From: Actinoplanes sp. KI2
Lineage (GTDB): Bacteria > Actinomycetota > Actinomycetes > Mycobacteriales > Micromonosporaceae
NCBI RefSeq assembly: GCF_025630775.1
Contig: NZ_JAOSZE010000060.1
Span: forward strand, 1-51,843
DNA: 51,843 bases
Direction of reading: 5' to 3'
Shown: piece after piece, positions 9,713 through 18,764 of the stretch
Numbering within the stretch: the first letter of the stretch is position 1
How the letters are laid out: the number at the start of each line of letters is the position of its first letter
Translations under genes and position numbers: made by a program
The notes under the pieces: generated by a model
What the model saw: the letters and a program-made list of their open reading frames with translations, nothing else
What the model was told of the DNA's origin: nothing
The model's database searches: none

Positions 9713-12382
9713 ATGAGAAGGACAGCGATCGGGGCGGTGGTCGCCGCCCTGTTAGCCGGGGCGGTGGCGGTCGCCCTGGCACCGACCAGCACGGCGTCGG
9801 CCGCCGCGGCCGACCCGTACACCTGGAAGAACGTCCGGATCGACGGCGGCGGCTTCGTGCCCGCCGTCGTCTTCAACCCGGGCGAGAAGAACCTGATCTA
9901 CGCCCGCACCGACATCGGCGGGGCGTATCGGTGGAACGAGACCGACCAGAGCTGGACCCCGCTGCTCGACTGGGTCGGCCAGGACAACTGGGGCTACAAC
10001 GGGGTGCTGTCGATCGCCCCCGACCCGGTCGACACCAAACGGGTCTATGCCGCGGTCGGGATGTACACCAACGACTGGGACCCGAACAACGGCGCGATCC
10101 TGCGCTCGGTGGACAAGGGCAACACCTGGCAGATCACCACGCTGCCGTTCAAGAACGGCGGCAACATGCCCGGCCGGGGCGTCGGTGAGCGGCTCGCCGT
10201 CGACCCGCACAACGACAAGAACGTCTGGTTCGCCGCGGAGGGCGGCAACGGGCTCTACAAAAGCTCGGACTACGGCGTCACGTTCAGCAAGGTCACCAGC
10301 TTCCCGAACGCCGGCAACTACGTGCAGGACCCCACCGACACCAACAACTACCTCAACCAGAACCAGGGCCTGAGCTGGGTCACCTTCGGCGCCACCAACC
10401 AGATCTTCGTGGGCGTCGCGGACAAGAACAACCCGGTCTACATGTCCAGCGACGGCGGCAGCACCTGGTCGCGGATCGCCGGCGAGCCGACCGGCTACCT
10501 CGCGCACAAGGGCGTGGTGCAGGGCAACTACCTGTTCATCGCGACCAGCGACACCGGCGGGCCGTACGACGGCGGGGCCGGCGAGGTCTGGCGCTACGAC
10601 ATCACCGCCGGTACCTGGACCAACATCAGCCCGACGGCGGTCGCCGACCGGTACTACGGCTACTCCGGGCTCACCGTCGACACGCTGCACCCGGGGACGC
10701 TGATGGTCGCCACCCAGATCTCCTGGTGGCCGGACGCGATCTTCTTCCGCAGCACCGACAACGGCGCCACCTGGACCCGGATCTGGGACTGGACGAGCTA
10801 CCCGAGCATGTCCAAGCGCTACACCATGGACATCACCGCGGACCCGTGGCTGACCTTCAACAACAACCCGCAGCCGCCCGAGTCGACGCCGAAGCTCGGC
10901 TGGATGAACGAGACGCTCGCCATCGACCCGTTCAACTCCGGCCGGATGATGTACGGCACCGGCGCCACCCTGTACGGCACCACGAACCTGACGAACTGGG
11001 ACGCCGGCAGCACGATCACCATCAAGCCGATGGCCAAGGGCCTCGAGGAGACCGCCGTCCTCGACCTGGCCAGCCCGCCCTCGGGCGCACCGCTGGTCAG
11101 CGCGCTCGGCGACATCGGCGGCTTCTACCACGCGTCGCTCGACGCGGTGCAGCCCACCTTCCACAACACCCCGAGCCTGGGCAGCAACACCAGCCTCGAC
11201 TTCGCCGAACTCACGCCCACGGTGTTCGCGCGAGTCGGGAACGCGGACGCGGCCCCGCACATCGGCATCTCCTCCGACGGCGGCAAGAACTGGTACCAGG
11301 GCCAGGAGCCGTCCGGAGTGTCCGGCGGCGGCACCATCGCCGTCGGCGCGGACGCCGGGTACATGGTCTGGTCGCCGCAGGGCACCGGGGTCTACTACAG
11401 CACCACGCGCGGCAGCTCGTGGACCGCCTCCAGCGGCGTGCCGACCGGCGCGATCGTCGAGTCGGACCGGGTCAACCCCAAGACCTTCTACGCGTACGCC
11501 GCGGGCAAGTTCTACACCAGCAAGGACGGCGGCGCCACGTTCACCGCGTCGTCGGCCACCCTGCCCTCGTCCGGCCGGCTGCACCTGCACGCGGTGCCGG
11601 GCGTCGCGGGCGAGGTCTGGTTCGCCGGGTCGACCGGGCTGCTGCGCTCGACCGACTCCGGCGCCACGTTCACCAAGGTCGCCACGGTGACCTCCGGGAT
11701 CAACGTGGCCTTCGGCAAGGCCGCACCCGGGCAGTCGCACATGGCCGTCTTCCTGGTCGGCACGGTCGACGGCGTGACCGGGGTCTTCCGGTCCGACGAC
11801 ACCGGCGCCTCCTGGGTGCGGATCAACGACGACGCCCACCAGTACGGCAACGCCGGCGACGCGCTCGCCGGCGACCCACGCGTCTTCGGGCGGGTCTACC
11901 TGGGCACCAACGGCCGCGGCATCCTCTACGCCGACCGCAACACCGCCGCGACCACGCCGCCGACGACCTCCCCGACGGCGTCCCCCACGACGAGCTCTCC
12001 GTCCCCGAGCCCGTCCACCTCCTCGCCGTCGCCGTCGACCTCCCCGACGACATCCCCGACGGCCACCACCGGCGGCTGCACGGCCACTTACAAGATCACT
12101 GGCTCGTGGAGCGGCGGCTTCCAGGGTGAGGTGACCGTGGCCAACACCGGCACTGCCGCCACCAAGAGCTGGGCGGTGGGCTGGACGTACACCGCCGGCC
12201 AGACGGTCACCCAGCTCTGGAACGGCACGGTCACCCAGACCGGCACCGCCGTCAAGGTCGTCAACGCCGGTTACAACGGCGCCATCGCCGCCGGCGGCAG
12301 CACCACCTTCGGATTCCTCGGCAGTACCAGCGGCACCACCAACCCGGTTCCTTCCCCGATCACCTGCTCGGCCACCGGCTGA
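9713..12382 (+). CDS. Secreted GH74 xyloglucanase with C-terminal CBM2
   Basis: An 889-residue extracellular endo-xyloglucanase. It has a signal peptide (1 to about 31, ending TASAAAA) and a GH74 double seven-bladed propeller with the repeated SxDxGxTW motifs. Putative catalytic base Asp67 is in ARTDIGGAYRW and catalytic acid Asp467 in ALGDIGGFYH. A Pro/Thr/Ser linker (about 745-785) leads to a CBM2 with its Cys pair (789-889) for binding cellulose. The start is ATG 9713, behind AAAGG; ATG 9683 lies inside the CebR box and is rejected. Leu14 in the signal peptide is a TTA codon (9752-9754), rare in this genome. Likely co-transcribed with the LPMO gene 41 bp downstream. Confidence 0.95.
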   Translation: MRRTAIGAVVAALLAGAVAVALAPTSTASAAAADPYTWKNVRIDGGGFVPAVVFNPGEKNLIYARTDIGGAYRWNETDQSWTPLLDWVGQDNWGYNGVLSIAPDPVDTKRVYAAVGMYTNDWDPNNGAILRSVDKGNTWQITTLPFKNGGNMPGRGVGERLAVDPHNDKNVWFAAEGGNGLYKSSDYGVTFSKVTSFPNAGNYVQDPTDTNNYLNQNQGLSWVTFGATNQIFVGVADKNNPVYMSSDGGSTWSRIAGEPTGYLAHKGVVQGNYLFIATSDTGGPYDGGAGEVWRYDITAGTWTNISPTAVADRYYGYSGLTVDTLHPGTLMVATQISWWPDAIFFRSTDNGATWTRIWDWTSYPSMSKRYTMDITADPWLTFNNNPQPPESTPKLGWMNETLAIDPFNSGRMMYGTGATLYGTTNLTNWDAGSTITIKPMAKGLEETAVLDLASPPSGAPLVSALGDIGGFYHASLDAVQPTFHNTPSLGSNTSLDFAELTPTVFARVGNADAAPHIGISSDGGKNWYQGQEPSGVSGGGTIAVGADAGYMVWSPQGTGVYYSTTRGSSWTASSGVPTGAIVESDRVNPKTFYAYAAGKFYTSKDGGATFTASSATLPSSGRLHLHAVPGVAGEVWFAGSTGLLRSTDSGATFTKVATVTSGINVAFGKAAPGQSHMAVFLVGTVDGVTGVFRSDDTGASWVRINDDAHQYGNAGDALAGDPRVFGRVYLGTNGRGILYADRNTAATTPPTTSPTASPTTSSPSPSPSTSSPSPSTSPTTSPTATTGGCTATYKITGSWSGGFQGEVTVANTGTAATKSWAVGWTYTAGQTVTQLWNGTVTQTGTAVKVVNAGYNGAIAAGGSTTFGFLGSTSGTTNPVPSPITCSATG

Positions 12383-12423
12383 GCGGGCCGCCCCCGTCCC
12401 CCACCATCGGAAGGAAAACCCAC

Positions 12424-13557
12424 ATGCGACGACGAACAACCATCCGGAAGAAACTGCTGGCGTACGCGTCGGCCGCGCTGCTGGCCGCCGGCATCGGCGC
12501 GTTCGTGGCGCCCACCATGGCGTCCGCGCACGGCGCCATGATGACGCCCGGCAGCCGGACCTGGCTCTGCTACAAGGACGGCAAGGACTCCACCGGCCAG
12601 ATCGTGCCGCACAACGCGGCCTGCGCGGCAGCGGTTGCGCAGAGCGGCGTCACCCCCCTGTACAACTGGTTCGCCGTGCTGCGCTCCGACGGGGCCGGCC
12701 GGGTGTCCGGGTTCATCCCGGACGGCCAGCTGTGCAGCGGCGGGACCGGCGGCCCGTACGACTTCACGGGCTTCAACCTGGCCCGCAACGACTGGCCGCT
12801 GACCCACCTGACGTCGGGCCGGACGATCGAGATCGACTACAACGACTGGGCCAAGCACCCGGGTACGTTCTCGCTCTACATCACCAAGGACGGGTACGAC
12901 CCGACCAAGCCCCTGGCCTGGAGCGATCTCAATCCGACGCCGTTCTCCCAGGTGACCAACCCGCCGGCCAACGGCGGGCCGGGCACCGACGACGGGCACT
13001 ACTACTGGAACGCGACGCTGCCGTCCGGCAAGTCCGGCAAGCACCTGATCTACTCGGTCTGGTCGCGCTCGGACAGCACCGAGACGTTCTACGGCTGCTC
13101 CGACGTGATCTTCGACGGCGGCAACGGTGAGGTCACCGGCGTCGGCGGCGGCGGCACCACCACGCCGCCCACGACCCCGCCGACCACGCCACCCACCACC
13201 CCGCCGACGACGCCACCCACCACCCCGCCGACCAGCCCGCCGACCTCGGCGCCGGCCGGCGGCTGCACGGCCATGTACAACGTGACGGGAACCTGGAACG
13301 GCGGGTTCCAGGGCCAGGTGATGGTGCACGCCGGCACCTCGGCCATCGGCAAGTGGACGGTGACCTGGACCTGGCCCGGGTCGCAGACCCTGACCCAGCT
13401 CTGGAACGGGACGGCCACCACCAGCGGATCGCTGGTGACGGTCAAGAACGCGAGCTGGAACGGGACGGTGGCCGCGGGAGATTCCACCACGTTCGGGTTC
13501 CTCGGGTCCGGCGCGACGCCGGCCACGGTGAACAACCTGAGCTGTAGTACCGCCTAG
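12424..13557 (+). CDS. Secreted AA10 lytic polysaccharide monooxygenase with CBM2
   Basis: A 377-residue copper LPMO that oxidatively cleaves crystalline polysaccharide. The signal peptide is cut after ASA so that His36 becomes the mature N-terminus and forms the histidine brace with His145 (WAKHPGTFSLYI). The start of the mature chain, HGAMMTPGSRTWLC, matches the cellulose-active, C1-oxidising CelS2-type group rather than chitin-active CBP21. A Thr-Pro linker (about 240-278) of PTTPPTTPP repeats joins a CBM2 (280-377). SD GGAAGG precedes ATG 12424. It follows the GH74 gene by 41 bp and is closed by a strong terminator, so it probably shares the CebR-controlled transcript. Confidence 0.95.
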   Translation: MRRRTTIRKKLLAYASAALLAAGIGAFVAPTMASAHGAMMTPGSRTWLCYKDGKDSTGQIVPHNAACAAAVAQSGVTPLYNWFAVLRSDGAGRVSGFIPDGQLCSGGTGGPYDFTGFNLARNDWPLTHLTSGRTIEIDYNDWAKHPGTFSLYITKDGYDPTKPLAWSDLNPTPFSQVTNPPANGGPGTDDGHYYWNATLPSGKSGKHLIYSVWSRSDSTETFYGCSDVIFDGGNGEVTGVGGGGTTTPPTTPPTTPPTTPPTTPPTTPPTSPPTSAPAGGCTAMYNVTGTWNGGFQGQVMVHAGTSAIGKWTVTWTWPGSQTLTQLWNGTATTSGSLVTVKNASWNGTVAAGDSTTFGFLGSGATPATVNNLSCSTA

Positions 13558-13565
13558 ATAAAACC

Positions 13566-13594
13566 GGGCGGCGGCGCCTCCCGCGCCGCCGCCC
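13566..13594 (+). terminator. Strong hairpin after the LPMO gene
   Basis: A perfect 12-bp GC-only stem (13566-13577 with 13583-13594) with a 5-nt loop, 9 bp past the LPMO stop, no T-run. It separates the GH74-LPMO transcript from the deacetylase operon. Confidence 0.8.
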
Positions 13595-13708
13595 GATCCC
13601 TTCCCGGTTCAGAGGAAGTCTTCGTCGGACACACTTCGGTGCTGACCCCGAAAGTTCCGGTAACTTGCGGAAATCTTCGTTCCCCGACGCTCCCAGGTCA
13701 ATGGTCAT

Positions 13709-13766
13709 TTCCATGGAAGATCATTAACTTGCATGTCTTGACGGCATAGATCGGCACCTCTACGTT
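13709..13766 (+). promoter_or_regulatory. Promoter and palindrome upstream of the xylan-debranching operon
   Basis: TTGACG (13738-13743), 17 bp, TACGTT (13761-13766) is a good HrdB-type promoter, giving a start near 13773 and a leader of about 50 nt. TTCCATGGAA (13709-13718), a perfect 10-bp palindrome, lies just upstream of the -35 and may bind a regulator. No CebR box is seen here. The wider gap 13595-13822 holds no gene. Confidence 0.6.
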
Positions 13767-13822
13767 CGGGGTGTTCTCCTGACATGTTTCCGAAACTTCC
13801 GAGCCACCACGGAGGATTCCGC

Positions 13823-14518
13823 GTGTCCCGCTTCTTCCTGCGCTCCCTGGTTGCCGCGGCCTCCGCGGCCGGGACCCTCGCCACCCTGTCAACACCAGCC
13901 CTGGCCTGCGATCACCCCACGCCGGTCATCGTCGACACCGCCCGCGGGCACGGGAACGTCGTCAGCTTCACCTTCGACGACGGGCCCAACCCGCCGGACA
14001 CCTACCACCTGCTGGCCGTGCTGGCCAAGTACCACGTCAAGGCCGTCTTCTGCCTCGTGGGCGACCAGGTGAAGGCTCACCCCGAGGTGGTCCGCGCGAT
14101 CGTCCGTGGCGGCCACACCCTCTGCAACCACTCGATGCACCACGACAACATGTCGACCTGGACGCCCGAGCAGATCTCGGCCGACCTGACCGCCACCAGC
14201 GCGCTCATCCACCAGGCCGCGCCGCACGTCAAGATCGAATACTTCCGGGCGCCGTACGGGGCCTGGGGCCAGTCCCCGCAGGTCGCGGCCGATCTCGGCC
14301 TGCAGCCGCTGGGCTGGCGTTTCGACATCGAGGACTGGGTGCCGCCCGGCACCGACGTGCTGGTGCAGCGGCTGCGCGACCGGATCACGCCGGGCGCGGT
14401 GGTGCTGATGCACGACGGCGGCGGCGACCGCAGTCAGACCGTCGAGGCGGTCGACCAGTTCATCCCGGAGATCCGCGCCGAGGGCTGGCGCCTGACCCTG
14501 CCGCAGCGCCGCGGCTGA
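13823..14518 (+). CDS. Secreted polysaccharide deacetylase (CE4/NodB)
   Basis: A 231-residue CE4 enzyme with a signal peptide (to about Ala28). The NodB motifs are complete: TFDDGP at 50-55 (Asp52 base, Asp53 metal ligand), HSMHH at 103-107 (His103 and His107), RAPYG at 142-146, DIEDW at 168-172 and LMHD at 195-198. CE4 includes chitin deacetylases, peptidoglycan deacetylases and acetylxylan esterases. The operon with GH115 and two SGNH esterases makes acetylxylan the best guess. GTG 13823 follows GGAGGA by 6 nt and is preferred over ATG 13784, which would put extra charged residues before the signal peptide. Confidence 0.88.
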   Translation: MSRFFLRSLVAAASAAGTLATLSTPALACDHPTPVIVDTARGHGNVVSFTFDDGPNPPDTYHLLAVLAKYHVKAVFCLVGDQVKAHPEVVRAIVRGGHTLCNHSMHHDNMSTWTPEQISADLTATSALIHQAAPHVKIEYFRAPYGAWGQSPQVAADLGLQPLGWRFDIEDWVPPGTDVLVQRLRDRITPGAVVLMHDGGGDRSQTVEAVDQFIPEIRAEGWRLTLPQRRG

Positions 14519-14530
14519 GGGGAGACCATC

Positions 14531-15811
14531 GTGTCCACCAGACGTGAACTGCTCGCCCTGGCCGGCGGCGCGGCCGTCGGCGCCGCCACCGCGGGCGCGG
14601 CGACGCCGGCCTTCGCGCACGACGACGGCCCGGACGGCTGGGTCACCACCTGGGCCGCCGTGCCCACCACCATCCCGGTACGCGGCGCGCCGACCGTCCT
14701 GACCAACCAGACCGTGCGGCACGTCGCGCACTGCTCGACCGGCGGCGACGAGCTGCGGATCCGGCTCACCAACGAGTTCGGCGAGACGCCGCTGCACGTC
14801 GACGCGGTGCACGTGGCGCTGCGCGACGGCAGCGGAGCCAGCACGGCAATCGTGCCGGGTACCGACCGGCGGGTCACCTTCAGCGGGCGGCCCGACCCGA
14901 CGATCCCGGCCGGCGCGCCGATGGTCAGCGACCCGGTGCGGCTGCGGCTCCCGGCCGGCGGCGACCTCGCGATCAGCCTGTACTTCGCCGGTGCCACCAC
15001 GGTCACCACCCTCGCGGCGTTCTCCTTCCAGGACAACGTGATCGCGGCCGGGAACGTGACGTCGGCGCGCACGGTCACGCCGGTCGCGACCCTCGCGCAG
15101 GACCTTTTCCTGTCCGGGGTCGCGGTGCGCAAGCGGGGCGGCGCGTCGATCGTGACGCTCGGCGATTCCATCACCAACGGCGCGAATACCCAGAACAACC
15201 TGAACCACCGCTGGCCGGACCTCCTAGCTGCCCGGCTGCGGGCGGCCGGGATCGACCGCGGCATCGCCAACCTCGGCGTCTCCGGGAACCGGCTGCTGCA
15301 CGACCCGAACCCGCCGGCCGGCAGCAACGCGGAGACCTTCGCCAACTACTTCGGGGTCAACGCGCTGCGGCGCTTCGACCGGGACGTGCTCGCCCAGCCC
15401 GGCCGCCGGTACGTGATCGTGCTGCTCGGCGTGAACGACCTCGGGCACCCGGGTACCGTCGCGCCGCTCTCCGAAGTGGTCAGCGCCGACGACCTGATCG
15501 CGGGGCACCGGCAGTTGATCGCGCGGGCGCACGACGCCGGCCTCGCCGCGTACGGGGGGACGATTCTGCCCTTCAAGGACGACACGCTGGGGTTCTACTC
15601 GGTCGAGAACGAGGCGAAGCGGCAGCGGCTCAACAAGTGGATCCGCACGAGCGGGGAGTACGACGCGGTGGTCGACTTCGACCGGGCGATGGGTGACCCG
15701 GCCGACCCGATCCGGCTCAACCCGGCCTACGACAGCGGCGACCACCTGCACCCGAACGACGCCGGGATGGTCGTGATGGCGTCCGCCGTGCACCTGAGGC
15801 TCTTCCGATGA
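14531..15811 (+). CDS. Secreted SGNH/GDSL-family esterase
   Basis: A 426-residue SGNH hydrolase beginning with a Tat-like signal (TRRELLALAGGAAVGAA). An N-terminal beta-sandwich domain (about 40-190, NQTVRHVAHCSTGGDELRI) precedes the SGNH fold. Catalytic Ser213 is in LGDSITNG, Asn of block III is in LLGVNDLG, and Asp404/His407 are in SGDHLHPND. Likely a carbohydrate deacetylase. GTG 14531 lies 12 nt after the CE4 stop behind GGGGAGA; its own stop overlaps the GH115 ATG. It is paralogous in layout to the esterase at 18765. Confidence 0.87.
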   Translation: MSTRRELLALAGGAAVGAATAGAATPAFAHDDGPDGWVTTWAAVPTTIPVRGAPTVLTNQTVRHVAHCSTGGDELRIRLTNEFGETPLHVDAVHVALRDGSGASTAIVPGTDRRVTFSGRPDPTIPAGAPMVSDPVRLRLPAGGDLAISLYFAGATTVTTLAAFSFQDNVIAAGNVTSARTVTPVATLAQDLFLSGVAVRKRGGASIVTLGDSITNGANTQNNLNHRWPDLLAARLRAAGIDRGIANLGVSGNRLLHDPNPPAGSNAETFANYFGVNALRRFDRDVLAQPGRRYVIVLLGVNDLGHPGTVAPLSEVVSADDLIAGHRQLIARAHDAGLAAYGGTILPFKDDTLGFYSVENEAKRQRLNKWIRTSGEYDAVVDFDRAMGDPADPIRLNPAYDSGDHLHPNDAGMVVMASAVHLRLFR

Positions 15812-18762
15812 GGGCGGCGCTCGCTCTCGTCCTGGTCGCGCCGCTGCTGGCGGTGCCCGGCTCGGCGTCCGCGCATCCCGTGGAGTCGGTCGCCGGCTAC
15901 GTCAGCACCCAACCCGGACCCGGGCGGTTCCCGCTGGCCGGCGCGCCCGTGCTGGTCGACGACGCCGACTACCCGGGGGTGGTTCGCGTCGCCGGCGATC
16001 TGCGGACCGACCTGCACACCGTGACCTCTGCCGACATCTCGGATGAGAAGGACCCGATCATTCTTGGGACGATCGGCCATAGTCCGACACTTGCTAAGAT
16101 CATCGCTCGGGGCAAACTGGACGTATCAAGCATCCAGGGTAAATGGGAGACGACGATCGAGCAGGTCGTCGATAACCCGCTGCCGGGCGTCCGGCGCGCC
16201 TTCGTGATCGCCGGCTCCGATCAGCGCGGCACGATCTACGGCGCGTACGACCTGTCCAAGAACATCGGCGTCTCGCCCTGGTACTACTGGGACGACGTGC
16301 CGGTCGCCCACCAGGACAACCTCTACGTGCTGCCCGGCCGGCACACCCAGGGCACGCCCGCGGTGCGGTACCGCGGCTTCTTCATCAACGACGAGAACCC
16401 GGACACCGGCACCTGGGCGCCCGAGACGTTCGGGCCGGGCAAGGCGCCCGGCTACCCCGGCGGTCTCAACGCCGGCTATTACGCCAGGGTCTTCGAGACC
16501 ATGCTCCGGCTCAAGGCCAACTACCTGTGGCCGGCGGTCTGGGGGCGGGCGTTCGCCGAGGACGACCCCGCCAACCACGCCACCGCCACCAGGTACGGCG
16601 TCGTGATGGGCACCTCGCACGAGGCGCCGATGATGCGCGGCATCGAGGAGTGGAACCGGCACGCCGTGAACGGGACCGACCCGTACGGCGGGAACGGGCA
16701 GTGGAGCTTCCGCACTAACTCGGACGCGCTCAAGGCGTACTGGAAGGACGGCGCCGAGCGGATGCGCGACCAGGGCATCGAGGGGGTGATCACGCTCGGC
16801 ATGCGGGGCAACGGCGACACGGCGCTGCCCGACGGCGACGGCATCGACCTGATGAGCTCGATCATCGACAGCCAGCGGGAGATCCTCAAGGAGACCGGCC
16901 TGATCGACCGGCCGCAGGTGCAGACCCTCTACAAGGAGGTCCAGCGCTACTGGGACAAAGGCTACCGGCCGCCGGACGACGTGACGGTCGTGTTCTGCGA
17001 CGACAACTGGGGCAACATGCGCAAGCTGCCCGACCCGTCGTTGCCCAAACGCTCCGGCGGGTACGGCATGTACTACCACTTCGACTACGTCGGGGGCGGC
17101 CGCAACTACAAGTGGGCGGACACGGCGAACCTCGCCAACACCTGGGAGCAGCTGCACCTCGCGTACACCTCGGGGGTGGATCGCCTCTGGGTGGCGAACG
17201 TCGGCGATCTCAAGAACTCCGAGCTGCCGACCCAGTTCTTCCTGGACTACGCGTGGAACCCGAACGCCTGGCCGGTCACCCGGCTGGGGGAGTGGACGCG
17301 GCAGTTTGCCGCCGAGAGCTTCGGGCCGCGCCTCGCGCCCGCGATCGCCAAGATCCTTGACCGGTACGGGCATCTCCAGTCCCGCCGCAAGCCCGAACTG
17401 CTGAACCGGCGGATCACCGTGGACCCGGCGAAGGACATCGCCACCGACTCGTCCGCCGTGGTCTACGACGACCAGCAGACGCCCTTCAGCCTCACCGACT
17501 ACGACGAGATGAACCGGGTGACCGACGACTGGCTGGCCCTCGCCGCTGTTACGGAACGGCTCAAACGGCAGGTGCCGGCGGCCTGGCAGGACGCGTTCTA
17601 CCAGCTCGTGTACTACCAGGTGAAGGACACCGCGATCGTCTACGACCTGCGCCGGGCGGAGTTCACCAACATCGCGTACGCGCAGCAGGGCCGGGCCGCC
17701 ACCAACGCGCTCGCCGATCGGGCCGAGGCGCTGTTCGCCGAGGACCAGGCGATGAGTGACTACTACAACACCACCCTGGCCGGCGGGAAGTGGCACAACT
17801 GGCAGCTGCAACCCAAGATCGGGTACGGGAACGTGGCCCGGTACGGCCCGAACGCGCCCTGGCAACAACCGGAGCTCAACAACGTGGCGCTGCCCGACGA
17901 GATCTTCCCGTACCTGCAGCGGATCACGGTGCCGTCCGGGTCGTCGATGGGCGTGGCGCTCGACGGCGGATCGTCGACCACGCTGCCCACGTTCAGCCCG
18001 TGGCAGAGCCAGTCGGGGCAGTACATCGACGTCTACAACAAGGGCACGACGCCGTTCTCGTACCGGATCAATAGTGGTGTTCCGTGGCTTTCTGTCTCCC
18101 GGCCTGCGGGCACCGTCACCGATCAGACCCGCTCCTACGTGACCGTCGACTGGCGGCGGGCGCCCCGGGGAACGCGGAGCGTGCCGATCACCATCACCGG
18201 GGCGGGCTCGTCGGTGACCGTGCAGGCGCCGATCTCCTACCCATCCGTGCGGCCCGCCGGGTTCCTCGAGGCCAACGGGTACGTGGCGATCGAGGCCGAC
18301 CACTACAGCCGGGCGACCGGCTCCTGGCAGCTGCTGCCGGACATCGGCAAGACCGGCAACGGCCTGACCCCCGTCGGCGACGTGACCGGCTCGAAGCTCG
18401 ACTACACGATGACGCTCACCAGCAGCGGGCCGGTCAAGGTCACGGCGTACCTGTCGCCGCGCAACAACACCCGGCCCACCGACGGGCTCAAGTACGCGGT
18501 GTCGATCGACGGCGAGACGCCGCAGGTGGTCAACGTGACCACGGCGACCGGCGCCAACGACACCACGATGAACAAGCAGTGGGAGCGCAACACCTCGCAG
18601 AACATCAACGTCACCACGACGACCCACACCGTCGCCGCGGCCGGGACACACACGCTCACCTTCTGGGCCGTCGACCCGACCGTGATCGTGCAACGGCTGG
18701 TCGTCGACACCGGCGGCGTCAAGTACAGCTACCTCGGACCGCCCGAGAGCCGGAGGGCCTGA
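15808..18762 (+). CDS. Secreted GH115 xylan alpha-1,2-glucuronidase
   Basis: A 984-residue secreted enzyme that removes (4-O-methyl)glucuronic acid from xylan. The short signal peptide ends at PGSASA. Typical GH115 stretches are YRGFFINDENPD, MLRLKANYLWPAVWGRAF, GTSHEAPMMRGIEEW, GVITLGMRGNGD and VVFCDDNWGNMRKLP, which span the substrate-binding domain and TIM barrel. The C-terminal beta-sandwich domain begins near residue 810 (FLEANGYVAIEADHYS). The start ATG overlaps the esterase stop (ATGA). Codons for about residues 70-115 (16020-16150) are visibly less GC-biased than the rest of the gene. Confidence 0.95.
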   Translation: MRAALALVLVAPLLAVPGSASAHPVESVAGYVSTQPGPGRFPLAGAPVLVDDADYPGVVRVAGDLRTDLHTVTSADISDEKDPIILGTIGHSPTLAKIIARGKLDVSSIQGKWETTIEQVVDNPLPGVRRAFVIAGSDQRGTIYGAYDLSKNIGVSPWYYWDDVPVAHQDNLYVLPGRHTQGTPAVRYRGFFINDENPDTGTWAPETFGPGKAPGYPGGLNAGYYARVFETMLRLKANYLWPAVWGRAFAEDDPANHATATRYGVVMGTSHEAPMMRGIEEWNRHAVNGTDPYGGNGQWSFRTNSDALKAYWKDGAERMRDQGIEGVITLGMRGNGDTALPDGDGIDLMSSIIDSQREILKETGLIDRPQVQTLYKEVQRYWDKGYRPPDDVTVVFCDDNWGNMRKLPDPSLPKRSGGYGMYYHFDYVGGGRNYKWADTANLANTWEQLHLAYTSGVDRLWVANVGDLKNSELPTQFFLDYAWNPNAWPVTRLGEWTRQFAAESFGPRLAPAIAKILDRYGHLQSRRKPELLNRRITVDPAKDIATDSSAVVYDDQQTPFSLTDYDEMNRVTDDWLALAAVTERLKRQVPAAWQDAFYQLVYYQVKDTAIVYDLRRAEFTNIAYAQQGRAATNALADRAEALFAEDQAMSDYYNTTLAGGKWHNWQLQPKIGYGNVARYGPNAPWQQPELNNVALPDEIFPYLQRITVPSGSSMGVALDGGSSTTLPTFSPWQSQSGQYIDVYNKGTTPFSYRINSGVPWLSVSRPAGTVTDQTRSYVTVDWRRAPRGTRSVPITITGAGSSVTVQAPISYPSVRPAGFLEANGYVAIEADHYSRATGSWQLLPDIGKTGNGLTPVGDVTGSKLDYTMTLTSSGPVKVTAYLSPRNNTRPTDGLKYAVSIDGETPQVVNVTTATGANDTTMNKQWERNTSQNINVTTTTHTVAAAGTHTLTFWAVDPTVIVQRLVVDTGGVKYSYLGPPESRRA

Positions 18763-18764
18763 CC

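Noticed and set aside
9752..12439. Long open frame of about 895 codons antisense to the GH74 gene
   Set aside because: It is a shadow of GC-rich codon bias; composition (Arg, Gly, Val, Ala) is not protein-like, and the opposite strand has a complete GH74-CBM2.
16126..18693. Long open frame antisense to the GH115 gene
   Set aside because: Same reason: a frame without stops caused by high third-position GC, with no SD or recognisable domain.
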